A stretch of 64,000 nt of DNA, from assembly GCA_949825025.1 (NCBI GenBank), contig OX463785.1, forward strand, positions 19,345,971 to 19,409,970, in the 5' to 3' direction. The notes under the pieces are model-generated. The model searched no databases and was not told where the DNA came from. It was given only the letters and a program-made list of their open reading frames with translations. The stretch comes from Siphlonurus alternatus. Lineage: Eukaryota; Arthropoda; Insecta; Ephemeroptera; Siphlonuridae. This document shows positions 55,524 through 64,000 of this stretch, one piece after another. Position 1 is the first letter of the stretch. Each line of letters opens with the position of its first letter. A program made the position numbers and the translations under genes.

Positions 55524-58488
55524 TTCTCATCGTCTCACGATGAATTGGTTACAAGATGCTTTGTGAAAGAATAAGTAAAATTAAACAATAGATTGTATCT
55601 ATTGTATTCATATCTTGATAGTTTTATGAATTATTGTTATTTTGATGTGTTTTTATGTTATGTAATTTTAATGTTATTATTAGGAATGACTTAATCCATG
55701 TTGTACCTGTACAGCCAGTTGATTGAATAAATGAATTGAATTGAATTGAATTGAATTAAACATTAAAAAATTTAAAGAACAAAATAATTATTTTTAAAAT
55801 AAATAATTCATTATTAAAATCACGGTAATTAATATTAAAAAAAAATTATAATGTATTATACAGTAAAATTCACCTGCATGCTTTTACAACACTTTCTGTA
55901 AGCTGCATAAAGAATAAAAAAATGATAATATACTTACCAATCAACGATTAATGCTACAAAATTATTTCTGTCAATTTTCAGGTTTCTTCATCGGAGCTGT
56001 GTAAAGACTCAGGTGAAAGAACAATATTATTATAATTATTGTACACAACTAAAGATGGCACACATTCTTCCCCCCCCCCCTTGGTTTTCTGTAGCAGCTA
56101 AACAAGCAATGCAGTTCTGCTATTTTTTGGAAATGTGAAAATTAAAATTTACCACGATTTAAGAAATGAAAAATGTGAAAATACCCAAAAATAGAAAAGT
56201 TCGTACTGATGAGGTTTATCATAAAAAAGAGACATATTTTAGAAAATGTGGGACCATATGATTATATTATAGTATATTTTTAAGCTTATTTATATATATT
56301 ATAATGTTATTTATATGGTTATACTTAATTTACAGTTAAATCAGCAATACAATTAAAAACTGGATACTACACAATAAATGAAGAATGGGTAAGACCCTTT
56401 TTGTATATCATATACTAGAGTAGAAACCATGCACTTCTTAGTGTTCTTAGGTTATAGTCCTATCATTAAGATAGTGACAAAGGTGATTTTACAGTAGCTT
56501 TAAATCGTCCCTCGTCCGGAATAATAATGAGCTATCTGTCTATCAAAATAATCTTGTTACAATATTGAGGTATCTGCTATATCAGGTGAACGCAATTATG
56601 AGCTTTATTTTATACCTATTTACAGCTCATAATTGCGCTCAACTGATATAGCAGTTATTCCGGACGAGGGATGAAAATATAACTGTAATATTTAATAAGG
56701 AAAAGTATTTGTGATTTCAGATGGATCAAGTAAAAGCCAAATTAACTTGCATGGCAAAAGGAATGAATTTAGTCGCATTAGAAACAGATGAAGAATTGGA
56801 GACACTGAGCAACTATCTCATATCTCTATATGGTATGTATTTTTTTTTTTTTGCACGGGGGGTGGGGGGGTGGGAGGGGGGGAAGGGGGTACTTGAAAGG
56901 TGCATTTACGTAGAGTTTGAGATTGCATGGAGTAGAATATCAACCTTAAAATTTTTTATTGTAAAAATGAATAGTGTACTAAATTATGCTATTCTGAAAT
57001 TTTCAGTTTTTTTTTTTTTTTTTTAGACCCAGAACTGTTTTTAATTTTACTATTAAAAGTTTGGCCACACTCCTTGGAGGCATCAATACGGGTCTTTCAC
57101 CATACGTCACAAAAACATGACGTCACGTGAATGTAGGCAAAAAGCACCTATTTAACATGGTAGTAGCATACCAAAAACTATTTATTTTCTGCGATATGAC
57201 AATTGTGGTACCTTTGACAATTATTTTATTTGATAGATTGAAATGTCAAGTAAATGGAAAAAAATACAATATTTGCCAATGATATCTGTGGAAAATACAA
57301 TAAATCATTAATTAAAATGTAAATCGGCTCCAAATTTCACGTCAATAATGACCATTTTACGACACTTATGCACTGATATTGACCCTAAGATTCTTAAAAA
57401 AAATCAGCCAATCACCGACCATTGCTTTCCCCGCGGACTTTTGAATGCGAGGGGGAAACGGCACAACAAAAAATTATCATAAGAAAACCAGGTAAAATAA
57501 AAAAAATGTATATGTTCAAGTTATGTATATTAATTTCTTACGTATATATTATTGTTAAAAAAAAATAAAAATACGTTAAATTAGGAGGAATAAATCAAGT
57601 GATTCCAGTTCCCTCTCAGTACCTACTGCTGAATGTAAACAACAACAAAGCCAGGCAAACGCTATATAGGAATATAAGCCCTATACTTGTACTAAAAATC
57701 CAAGGGGCCTAATAGAACTTGCAGAACTTTCAATAATTATTTAAAAATAGTTCCGGGACTAAAAATAAGCTGAAAAAAATCAGAGTATCTTAATTTGGTA
57801 CCCTCTAAGAGAGTCAATGGAGTGTCGACCTCATTTTTTTTTATTGCAGAAATGGATAGAGGGTGCAAAGTTATGCCACCCTGATTTTTTTCAGATTTTT
57901 TTGAGACCGGTAACTATTTTTAAAAAGTTATTGAAATTCCTTTTCGTGACGTCACGAAACGCACTTTCAATAATTTTTTAAAAATAGTTTCCGGTCTCAA
58001 AAAAATTTGAAAAAAATCAGGGTAGCTTAACTTTGCACCCTCTATCCATTTCTGCAATAAAAAAATTGAGGTCGATACTCCATTCCTACAGTAAAAAAAA
58101 CATGCAGGTTGTCTATTATATAATAATATGAAATTCTAAACTATTGCTGACCTAAAAAAAAAAATATTTTTTCTGACTATTTAATCGTTTTTTTTTTTTT
58201 TTTTTTTTTCCAGGAGCAACCAAAGATTTAATATACTGGACATCAGCAGACAGTTTTTACGATCCTCCTTCTTTTCGTTGGGGAACTACCGGGAAGAAAT
58301 TAGGACTAAACAAAACACTGTGGCACCTTGATGAACCTAATAATTACTTCTTCAAAGGGGTATCAACAGAAAGTTGTGTGGGAATTCAAAGAGCGTTCGA
58401 AGAGAAAAAATCTTATTTGATTCGTGTTTCAAATCTTGTATGTAACGTAAATGCTTCTTCAATATGTGAGAAACCTCAAAATTGTTAG
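42063..58488 (+). CDS. Secreted protein with three C-type lectin domains (15 inferred exons)
   Basis: Exons: 42063-42134, 44977-45028, 46813-46846, 46963-46991, 47107-47168, 48119-48233, 49048-49183, 50292-50383 (or 50400), 53275-53342, 53463-53565, 54611-54816, 55982-56012, 56336-56388, 56721-56832, 58214-58488 (stop TAG). With exon 8 ending at 50383 the frame closes at 479 aa. The signal peptide (MLLIFVLLCTPCFSTICKS) is split by intron 1. The first AUG (42063) is in frame with a second at 42114, so either may be used. CTLD1 (about residues 68-185) has FYFSN, VWSSGKN and YLCE. CTLD2 (about 205-323) has YWTSAGR and LAFVCE with extra cysteines. CTLD3 (about 340-478) has GYYTIN, an EPN motif in DEPNNYF, and the canonical four cysteines. 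Only CTLD3 has EPN, the usual mannose-type Ca-binding motif, and its WND position is degenerate. A role in sugar binding or immune recognition is inferred from the family. Confidence 0.85.
42293..44592. mobile_element. 2.3-kb hAT-like non-autonomous element in lectin intron 1
   Basis: The ends are CAGGGGCGGCTCGT and its exact inverse (ACGAGCCGCCCCTG at 44579-44592). It sits inside a TA microsatellite, so a target duplication cannot be judged. No transposase frame was seen. MITE D1 (42851-43215) and a perfect 40-bp hairpin at 44233-44272 lie within it. Confidence 0.65.
42851..43215. mobile_element. MITE D1 (inside the hAT-like element)
   Basis: Ends TTAAGGTAGAGATAACAC and its inverse; a 365-bp hairpin with TTAA edges and AGTAGCTAAAATATCAG in the arms. 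Confidence 0.7.
45180..45610. mobile_element. MITE F2, degenerate
   Basis: Shares GTTGCTATGGAAACAAATCA and the CTTCCTCTTTCGATTGA arm with F1. Lectin intron 2. Confidence 0.55.
45658..46042. mobile_element. MITE E2
   Basis: Same family as E1 (GTCGATCAGCT ends, ATGGCTTTTAGGCACTAATA arms), with a TA microsatellite in the right arm. Lectin intron 2. Confidence 0.65.
46079..46156 (-). pseudogene. Possible orphan terminal exon or gene fragment inside lectin intron 2
   Basis: On the minus strand an acceptor (TTCTTCTAG) is followed by 25 open codons ending EEIALPPESYE and a TGA. Composition is more gene-like than the surrounding AT-rich intron. I found no partner exons upstream and do not recognise the peptide. 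It may be a fragment carried by a transposon, or chance. Confidence 0.15.
47485..47754. mobile_element. Hairpin MITE A3
   Basis: TGGAGTATCGGCCTCA ends, about 50 bp shorter than A1. Lectin intron 5. Confidence 0.78.
47811..48085. mobile_element. MITE D2, right end lost
   Basis: Starts TTAGTATAGAGATAACAC. The right arm stops just before the acceptor of lectin exon 6 (48119). Confidence 0.6.
48287..48690. mobile_element. MITE G2, degenerate, split by H
   Basis: Left-arm sequence of family G (TTTCGTCTTTAACTCATC, then CAAATACACATGATTTC), interrupted by element H. Lectin intron 6. Confidence 0.45.
48437..48572. mobile_element. Small hairpin element H
   Basis: Inverse arms with GAAAAGTTAAGGAGCGTTTT and TGGTAT ends. 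Nested in G2. Confidence 0.65.
48761..48841. mobile_element. 81-bp hairpin element I
   Basis: ACGGTATTAAATACGTATTC and its near-exact inverse, with GTTGACGACG next to the loop. Lectin intron 6. Confidence 0.65.
49189..49813. mobile_element. Hairpin MITE B9, starting 5 bp after a lectin splice donor
   Basis: AATGGACAACATACATG begins just after the exon 7 donor (GTAAG). The copy ends TTATCCATT. Its left arm is interrupted by element R (49232-49515). Confidence 0.72.
49232..49515. mobile_element. Element R, inserted in MITE B9
   Basis: Ends GAGGCTTCAAGT and its inverse ACTTGAAGCCTC. It interrupts the B9 left arm between AATGAAT and AGAGGGTACC, which are adjacent in intact copies. Confidence 0.55.
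49921..50060. mobile_element. 140-bp hairpin element J
   Basis: GGGGCATTCACAAAGCCTTA and its inverse, with GGCTCAATAATTTAA in both arms. Lectin intron 7. Confidence 0.75.
50573..50780. mobile_element. Hairpin element K
   Basis: The arms share GAGCGATGTCGCGCGAGGCTT-type sequence, GGCCATATTGGC and AAAATCGC. It lies about 140 bp past the possible short-isoform stop of the lectin. Confidence 0.65.
51412..51730. mobile_element. Hairpin MITE A4
   Basis: Full-length 319-bp copy with intact ends and both TGACGTCA sites. Lectin intron 8. Confidence 0.8.
51738..51852. mobile_element. Hairpin element T
   Basis: CTTCTGGCTTATCACAGTGCT and the inverse GTACTGTGATAAGCTAGAAG, with CAACGATGCC in the centre. 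A half copy with the same flank lies at about 13590-13690. Confidence 0.5.
52168..52493. mobile_element. Hairpin MITE A5
   Basis: Full-length copy in lectin intron 8. The inner arms carry GTGACGTCAC. Confidence 0.78.
52727..52789. repeat. TA microsatellite
   Basis: Lectin intron 8, between MITEs A5 and A6. Confidence 0.95.
52861..53175. mobile_element. Hairpin MITE A6
   Basis: Full-length copy in lectin intron 8, 99 bp upstream of exon 9. One of its two TGACGTCA sites has mutated to TGATGTCA. Confidence 0.78.
53623..53947. mobile_element. Hairpin MITE A7
   Basis: Full-length copy in lectin intron 10, 57 bp downstream of exon 10. Confidence 0.78.
55028..55397. mobile_element. MITE D3
   Basis: TTAAGGAAAATAACGCGCCC to the inverse of AAGGGTAAGGTAACACGC. 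It is followed by a second, inverted copy of its own terminus (see the palindrome). Confidence 0.65.
55377..55450. repeat. Perfect 74-bp palindrome
   Basis: Two copies of the D terminus meet head to head around ATATAT. The 37-bp arms match exactly. A TA microsatellite follows. Confidence 0.85.
55451..55520. repeat. TA microsatellite
   Basis: Directly abuts the 74-bp palindrome in lectin intron 11. Confidence 0.95.
56505..56675. mobile_element. MITE C3
   Basis: Best-preserved family C copy; ends CCTCGTCCGGAATAA and its inverse. It ends 46 bp before lectin exon 14. Confidence 0.65.
56928..58120. mobile_element. Mosaic MITE B10, interrupted by A8 and by unidentified DNA
   Basis: The left end is A-like (TGGAGTAGAATATCAACC), the inner arms are B-like, and the right end is B-like (CATGCAGGTTGTC). 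About 600 bp of unassigned sequence (57090-57690) and MITE A8 lie inside. It fills most of lectin intron 14. Confidence 0.45.
57818..58082. mobile_element. Hairpin MITE A8, nested in B10
   Basis: Clean 265-bp copy (TGGAGTGTCGACCTCA ends). B-type sequence (TTTGGTACCCTCT) lies to its left and a B-type end (CATGCAGGTTGTCTATT) to its right. Confidence 0.78.
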
Positions 58489-58870
58489 TTTTTTAATTTT
58501 ATTTTTGATCTTTGTTAAAATTTGAAAATACAATTTGGGGGCATACAACATGACCAAAATGTGTCAATTGCCCCAATATACCAACCAACCAAACTTGAAA
58601 ATACATTTTAAAATTTTTGATGCACTTATTATTATAATTATAACTATTATAAAATATTTTCTGTGTTATTTTATAAATTTTATAGTATATACACTATTAT
58701 AAAATTTAATGTAATTATCTTTTTCATAATTTTGTTATGATGTAAAGAAATATGACTTATAATTATATTAAATAAATTTAGTAACGAGAAGCAAAAAATA
58801 TAATTATAGCTGATAAATATTTATACTTAAATTTTACCTCTCTTTCTCAAGATATACTAATTGTCAAGGA

Positions 58871-59170
58871 CTATATACAAGAGGACGGCCTAATTTTTTT
58901 TGCCGCCAATTCGCCGCCATTTCCTCAACCCAGTGACGTCACGACCTGGACTTTTCTAGCGCATTTGATTGGCCTAGATTCGGCTACAAAGATACCGTGG
59001 TCAAAGATGCCGCTTTATTAGCCATCTGTCAGGCTGTCAAATCTTTGACGTCTTCAAAGAAACCGCCCGAGCACGTGGCTCATTTAGCGGACTTCCCCGA
59101 CGGTTGGCGAGAATTGTTGAGTATAGAGGTTCTTCAATAAGTTGTCCTAGGCTGTCCTCCCAGTATATAG
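58871..59170. mobile_element. Element P, 300 bp, GC-rich core
   Basis: CTATATACAAGAGGACGGCC and the inverse of CTATATACTGGGAGGACAGCC. The core (58910-59140) is GC-richer than its surroundings and contains TGACGTCA. Confidence 0.55.
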
Positions 59171-59388
59171 TTATTGACTAATTGTAAATAAATATTAAAG
59201 TAGTAATATCTCAGGTACAAGTACAGTAAAATTATTCGCCAAATTTAAAACATTTTTTTAACAACATGAATACAGTTATTGTCCAGCAAAGATTAAATTA
59301 ATAATCTGATGTTGCCGGTGTAAAATATAAACAATAGATTTCACTTCAGGAATCTAAAAGTTAATGAAAGGCTCATGCAATAGGATAA

Positions 59389-60352
59389 GGAACACTATTA
59401 AGATAACCCTATATAGTTAAAAAAATTACGTCTGCAACTCATCCTTAAATTTACACGTCTAAACTTAATCTTTTTACATCTAAAACACATCTTATTTTGA
59501 AATTAACGCAATACTTCTAACATTTTATTTTCAAGAAAAGGAAAAAAATACGTAATGTAGTTCTTTTCCCTCTTTTTTTCTTCTATTTTTATTTTTTTAT
59601 TTCACTTAATATTTACATGATATTGTACCAGCCAGGGTTTAAATGGTTCAAAATACAAGGAAATTGGACGAGAGGAGAGCTTAATAGTGAATAAAAGATG
59701 AAATTAATTTCAATTCGTGAAGTAAACCTCTTTCGTTAATTTATAGAATAAATCAAATGTATTTAAAACTTTAAGAGGTAATAAAAAATTAAATTTTTTT
59801 AAGTCATCACAGAAAAGTTTAATTTCTCGTCACGACAATCTATCATATAAGAGCATGCAATGGTCCCGTGCTTGTAAATTATTAAGTTTCACGTTGCTAC
59901 GTTATGTGGCCACAACATGAATATAACCAGGATTTTTAGAGTGCATATTTACATTAATTTACACATTGTACAACTTTTTTTTAAATAAGTTTCTTTTCCT
60001 TAATATTGTCTGAGCGATACTTCTTTAATAATAAATTAAAAGGGCAAATTTTGTTGGAAACCTGATTTGAAATAAATTTTGTCTTTTATTTATCGCTATT
60101 AAGCTCTCTCCTCGTTTAATTCCCTCCTATTTTGCACCATTTTAGAGGAAAAAAGAGGGGAAAAGACGAGATTATGCATTTTTTTCCTCTTCTTTAGCAT
60201 AAAATGTTAGAAATATTCTGAAATATTGCCTTCATTTCATCCACACTTTGAAGAGGAAATAAGATGTGTTTTAGAGATAAAAGATTAGGTTTAGACGTGT
60301 AAAGGATGAATTGAAGACGTAATTTTTCAACTAGGGGGTTCTCTTAAATATG
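59389..60352. mobile_element. Element G3, about 960 bp with 300-bp inverted arms
   Basis: The left arm (59389-59700) and right arm (60087-60352) are inverse copies with TTACGTCT near the ends and ACATCTTATTT inside. They are separated by about 390 bp of AT-rich loop. Confidence 0.6.
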
Positions 60353-60373
60353 CAATAAAACATTACAATATAA

Positions 60374-60778
60374 TAGGTCGAGCGTGGCGCAGTGCATTGA
60401 CCGGTTCTCGTTAGATCACCGAAGTCAGGCTACGTCGAGCGTGGTTAGTACTTGGATGGGTGACCGTTTCAAGTAAAAAATACGGTGCTCCCTCCCTGGG
60501 GTAAATTCGTCTCGCTTTCCACCCAGTGCAGTGATGCACTTGTGTGTGATTCCACAAGCTTTGGACATCGCTTTGGTCCATTGAGAAAAAGTAGAGGTGT
60601 CCGTCCTGACTGAGCTTTTCCACGGTTCCCTCAGTCTCACCTCAACGAATGCTGGGACGCGTAAGCATGCAGGCCATGGCCACTATCCGTTCCCTACCTT
60701 ATCCCTACCCAGTACCCCGCCGCGAGCTGTAAGCTCTTAGGGGTGTATCCTTGTAAAAAAAAAAAAAAAAAAAAAAAA
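60374..60778 (+). mobile_element. 5S-rRNA-headed SINE with poly-A tail
   Basis: Same structure as 33731-34128: a 5S-like head (GACCGGTTCTCGTTAGATCA, CGTGGTTAGTACTTGGATGG), a body with CCACCCAGTGCAGTGATGCA, the 3' GCCGCGAGCTGTAAGCTCTT and poly-A. The two minus-strand open frames here are shadows of the SINE body. Confidence 0.8.
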
Positions 60779-60923
60779 TTGATATTCATAACTACTTAAA
60801 TACATTGCAATGTCAAGTTTGATGTTACAGTAACTAGTTGTAAATTAGTTTCAATTGTATTTATCATTTGTTCTAGTGCATCGTCAGAAAAATAAAAATT
60901 CACTGAAACTCCTTCCTTCCATC

Positions 60924-60928
60924 CCCCC

Positions 60929-60984
<56 letters not shown>
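60924..60984. repeat. CT microsatellite
   Basis: About 28 CT units downstream of the SINE. Shorter CT runs occur at 6806-6828 and 54999-55019. Confidence 0.95.
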
Positions 60985-60987
<3 letters not shown>

Positions 60988-61302
60988 AGAATATATTTTA
61001 TAATAAATATAAAAGATACAGAAACTAATAAGTTGTTTAAATATAAACTAAAAAGGGTATTAAATGCAAAAAAAAAAAAAAAAAAAAAAAATCATTCAGT
61101 CAAGGAATTTGAAAGTCATAAAACGTCTAAAAGAGTATTGTCTGATAAATGTTACATTGTTGTTTAAAATAAATCTTAAGGATCTTTAGTTTCTTAAAGG
61201 TATTAATTTTCTTTTTTCAGTTTGAATTTTCAGTTTTCTTTTAATGTAATGCATGCAATTTGTAAATAGTAATTTTGTAAATAGTTGTTATATAATTATA
61301 TA

Positions 61303-62729
61303 GTTTTGGTTTTGTCAAGTTTTGCCGTTTTCACTGTTTTGAAGTTTAGGCCTCAAAATCCGGCTTTTTTGTTCAAAATCTTCAAAATTCCTCCATATTT
61401 GAACTCCTAGGGTCCAATTACATGACGTCAGGTGTTTTCAGCATGATCGAGCCAAAATTAGAAGTTTTGGTTTTGTCAAGTTTTGCCGATTTCACTGTTT
61501 TGAAGTTTAAGGCCTCAAAATCCGGCTTTTTTGTGTATGATTGAATCTTCAAAATTCCTTCATATTCAAACTCCTAGTGTCCAATTACATTACGTCAGGT
61601 GTTTTCAGCATGATCGAGCTAAAATTAGAACTTTTGGTTTTGTCAAGTTTTGCCGTTTTCACTGTTTTGTAGTTTAAGGCCTCAAAATCCGGCTTTTTTG
61701 TTTGTTATTGAATCTTCAAAATTCTTTCATATTTGAACTCCTAGGGTCCAATTACATGGCGTCAGGTGTTTTCAGCATGATCGAGCTAAAATTAAAAGTT
61801 TTGGTTTTGTCAAGTTTTGCCGTTTTCACTGTTTTGAAGTTTAAGGCCTCAAAATCCGGCTTTTTTGTTTATGATTAAATCTTCAAAATTCCTTCATATT
61901 CAAACTCCTAGTGTCCAATTACATTACGTCAGGTGTTTTCAGCATGATCGAGCTAAAATTAGAACTTTTGGTTTTGTCAAGTTTTGCCGTTTTCACTGTT
62001 TTGTAGTTTAAGGCCTCAAAATCCGGCTTTTTTGTTTGTTATTGAATCTTCAAAATTCTTTCATATTTGAACTACAATTACATGGCGTCAGGTGTTTTCA
62101 GCATGATCAAGCTAAAATTAGAAGTTTTGGTTTTGTCAAGTTTTGCCGTTTTCACTGTTTTGAGGTTTAAGGCCTCAAAATTCGGCTTATTTTGTTTATG
62201 ATTGAATCTTCAAAATTCCTTCATATTTGAACTCCTAGGGTCCAATTACATGGTTTCAGGTGTTTTCAGTATGATCGAGCTAAAATTAAAATTTTGTTTT
62301 TGTCAAGTTTTGACGTTTTCACTGTTTTGAAGTTTAAGGCCTCAAAATCCGGCTTTTTTGTGTATGATTGAATCTTCAAAATTCCTTCATATTCAAACTC
62401 CTAGTGTCCAATTACATTACGTCAGGTGTTTTCAGCATGATCGAGCTAAAATTAGAACTTTTGGTTTTGTCAAGTTTTGCCGTTTTCACTGTTTTGTAGT
62501 TTAAGGCCTCAAAATCCGGCTTTTTTGTTTGTTATTGAATCTTCAAAATTCTTTCATATTTGAACTACAATTACATGGCGTCAGGTGTTTTCAGCACGAT
62601 CAAGCTAAAATTAGAAGTTTTGGTTTTGTCAAGTTTTGCCGTTTTCACTGTTTTGAGGTTTAAGGCCTCAAAATCCGGCTTTTTCGTTTATGATTGAATC
62701 TTCAAAATTCCGTCATATTTGAACTCCTA
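61303..62729 (+). repeat. Tandem array, 159-167 bp unit, nine copies
   Basis: Units start at 61303, 61464, 61631, 61798, 61965, 62124, 62291, 62458 and 62617 (last one partial). Each begins TTTTGGTTTTGTCAAGTTTT and carries CCTCAAAATCCGGCTTTTTT and GTCAGGTGTTTTCAGCA. Three-unit blocks (61798-62290 and 62291 onward) repeat each other at a 493-bp period. No open frame runs through it. Confidence 0.92.
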
Positions 62730-63698
62730 TTTGTGATATGTGTATGTACAGTACATAATTATATTAATATATTTACATATTTATATAATTATCAAAGTCT
62801 TCTACTCGCAATGGTTGTAACAAACCATTGTTTATAATGTCTGCCGCATGAAGCCTTTTTCATTGTTAAGCATGGGACGACGTAGTGCCTAATTTTGCCA
62901 CCAGAGCAGAGATCGTAATGGCATTGTTGGCGCTAGGTAACCGTTTCAACTTCATAATTAACGGTCATTTTCCATAAGTTAACATATAAATCAACAACCG
63001 TCCCGTGTTTTTCCTTTCACGTGACAGACATTACACAACAATACTTTGTTTAGTAACAACTAGCAGAAGACTTTGACTTATAGTTTATAGTTATAGTTTA
63101 ATTTTTAGAATTAAACTCATGCTATCCTTATTTTGACTTTTTATATATTGTATTGTATTATACGCGTATATTATATGGTATAACCCCATACTAATTTTTT
63201 TTCCTCGCTATTTTTTTCACTGCTTTTTGGCTAATTCAGGACTACTGATTTTTTTCATATTTTTTAGAACAACCTTCTACACCTTTTTCCTACTTTTAAA
63301 AGAGTTATGGGAAGTTTGCTTCCACCCTGCCTTCTTATTTATAATGCTAACAGTTAAGTTTAAAATAAATTTACAACAATTTAAAAAAAAAAAAAAAAAT
63401 CGATGACAAAGTAGATAATAGAGTCAAATTTTAATATTGAAAGACAATAAAAAAGCTGGTATTTATTTCCAAGTTTAAAACTGTTATAATATTTATACTT
63501 GATATATGTAGTAGAAATATAACAAAAATTACATAAGAAAAAAAGTTTTCCAATTTTAATAAAAAAGCTAATATTTCACTTCTTTATTTAAACTAGTTTA
63601 ATATCGAGTAATAAAAGTAGAATTTTTTTAAACAAATTCTTAGTAGCTCTTGTAATAGCGTTGTAGAAACGTGAACAGAAAAAATTACTTAAAAAAAA
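62730..63698. other. Upstream region of the receptor-like gene
   Basis: Apart from element Q, AT-rich DNA with no clear TATA box or coding pattern. The start codon at 63699 follows CTTAAAAAAAA. Confidence 0.4.
62793..63075. mobile_element. Element Q, 283 bp
   Basis: CAAAGTCTTCTACTCGCAAT and the inverse of CAAAGTCTTCTGCTAGTTGT, with TAATGTCTGYC shared by both arms. Confidence 0.6.
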
Positions 63699-63984
63699 AT
63701 GGAATTTCATATTCTTCTAACGATTTTGAAATTTACAGTTTTTTACAATCCTGAAGGGAAACAATTTACACCTTTTACTACATTCTGGTATTTCATAACA
63801 ACAATACCATTTATAATAATACACATATTGATGTTGTTTCATTATTTAAGAGCAAAAAATTATTATTTATACATGGTAGTACTAGGTACATTTTTAACCT
63901 TATATTGTTTTATTACACTATTTAGGAGGTATTATTTTCGATATAAAAGAACTGAAATAACAAAAATTCTTCATATGTTTAAAA
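63699..63984 (+). CDS. Probable insect odorant receptor, first exon (continues beyond the window)
   Basis: An ATG opens 95 codons ending HMFK, followed by a strong splice donor (AAAA|GTAAGT at 63985). The stop seen shortly after the donor is therefore intronic. The peptide begins with a short cytosolic stretch containing FYNPEGKQF. It has a hydrophobic segment around residues 29-48 (TFWYFITTIPFIIIHILMLF) and a second around 55-74, then a basic loop RRYYFRYKRTEITKIL. This layout (N-terminal FYNP/G motif, two membrane segments, basic loop) is typical of the N-terminal exon of insect odorant receptors (7tm_6 family). The family is highly divergent, so a gustatory receptor or another insect membrane protein remains possible. 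Confidence 0.5.
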
Positions 63985-64000
63985 GTAAGTATTATTAAAA

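Noticed and set aside
56721..57026. 101-codon open frame as an independent gene
   Set aside because: Its first 37 codons are lectin exon 14; the rest is intron and MITE sequence read past the donor.
60411..60640. Minus-strand open frames of 70 codons
   Set aside because: They lie in the body of the 5S-headed SINE and recur in the other copy.

Overview
This is an AT-rich animal nuclear sequence with short GC-richer coding exons, GT-AG introns, many microsatellites and a very dense load of small inverted-repeat elements. The neurofibromin protein resembles insect neurofibromin more than the vertebrate one. Together with an odorant-receptor-like exon, a multi-domain C-type lectin and 5S-rRNA-headed SINEs, this points to an insect. 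Hemiptera is my guess; nothing in the window fixes the order.

Positions 1-31598 (minus strand) hold the first 37 coding exons of the RasGAP neurofibromin (NF1), from the start codon at 31598 to an exon cut by the left edge. I joined all the exons by reading frame; the phases close at every junction and give 6032 nt, about 2010 residues. That covers the N-terminal helical region, the cysteine/serine-rich region, the GAP domain with its arginine finger, the Sec14-PH module and the start of the C-terminal region. The introns carry hairpin MITEs and AAAT microsatellites.

Positions 31.6-37.9 kb are mostly repeats. The main object is a 3-kb terminal-inverted-repeat element (32949-35919) that contains, or was invaded by, a VNTR-cored element, two oppositely oriented 5S SINEs and a 657-bp foldback element.

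Positions 37919-40869 (minus strand) encode a small secreted, apparently all-helical protein of 232 residues with no cysteine after the signal peptide. I do not recognise the family. A divergent TATA/initiator promoter lies just upstream.

Positions 42063-58488 (plus strand) encode a secreted protein with three C-type lectin domains in 15 inferred exons. Its introns hold a 2.3-kb hAT-like element and more than a dozen MITEs. One junction (exon 8 to 9) is unresolved.

Positions 58.5-64 kb hold further MITEs, a SINE, a CT microsatellite, a 1.4-kb tandem array with higher-order structure, and at 63699-63984 the first exon of a probable odorant receptor that continues past the right edge. Nothing suggests that the four genes work together. 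The unusual feature of the window is the number and nesting of small non-autonomous elements, several of them within tens of bases of splice sites.
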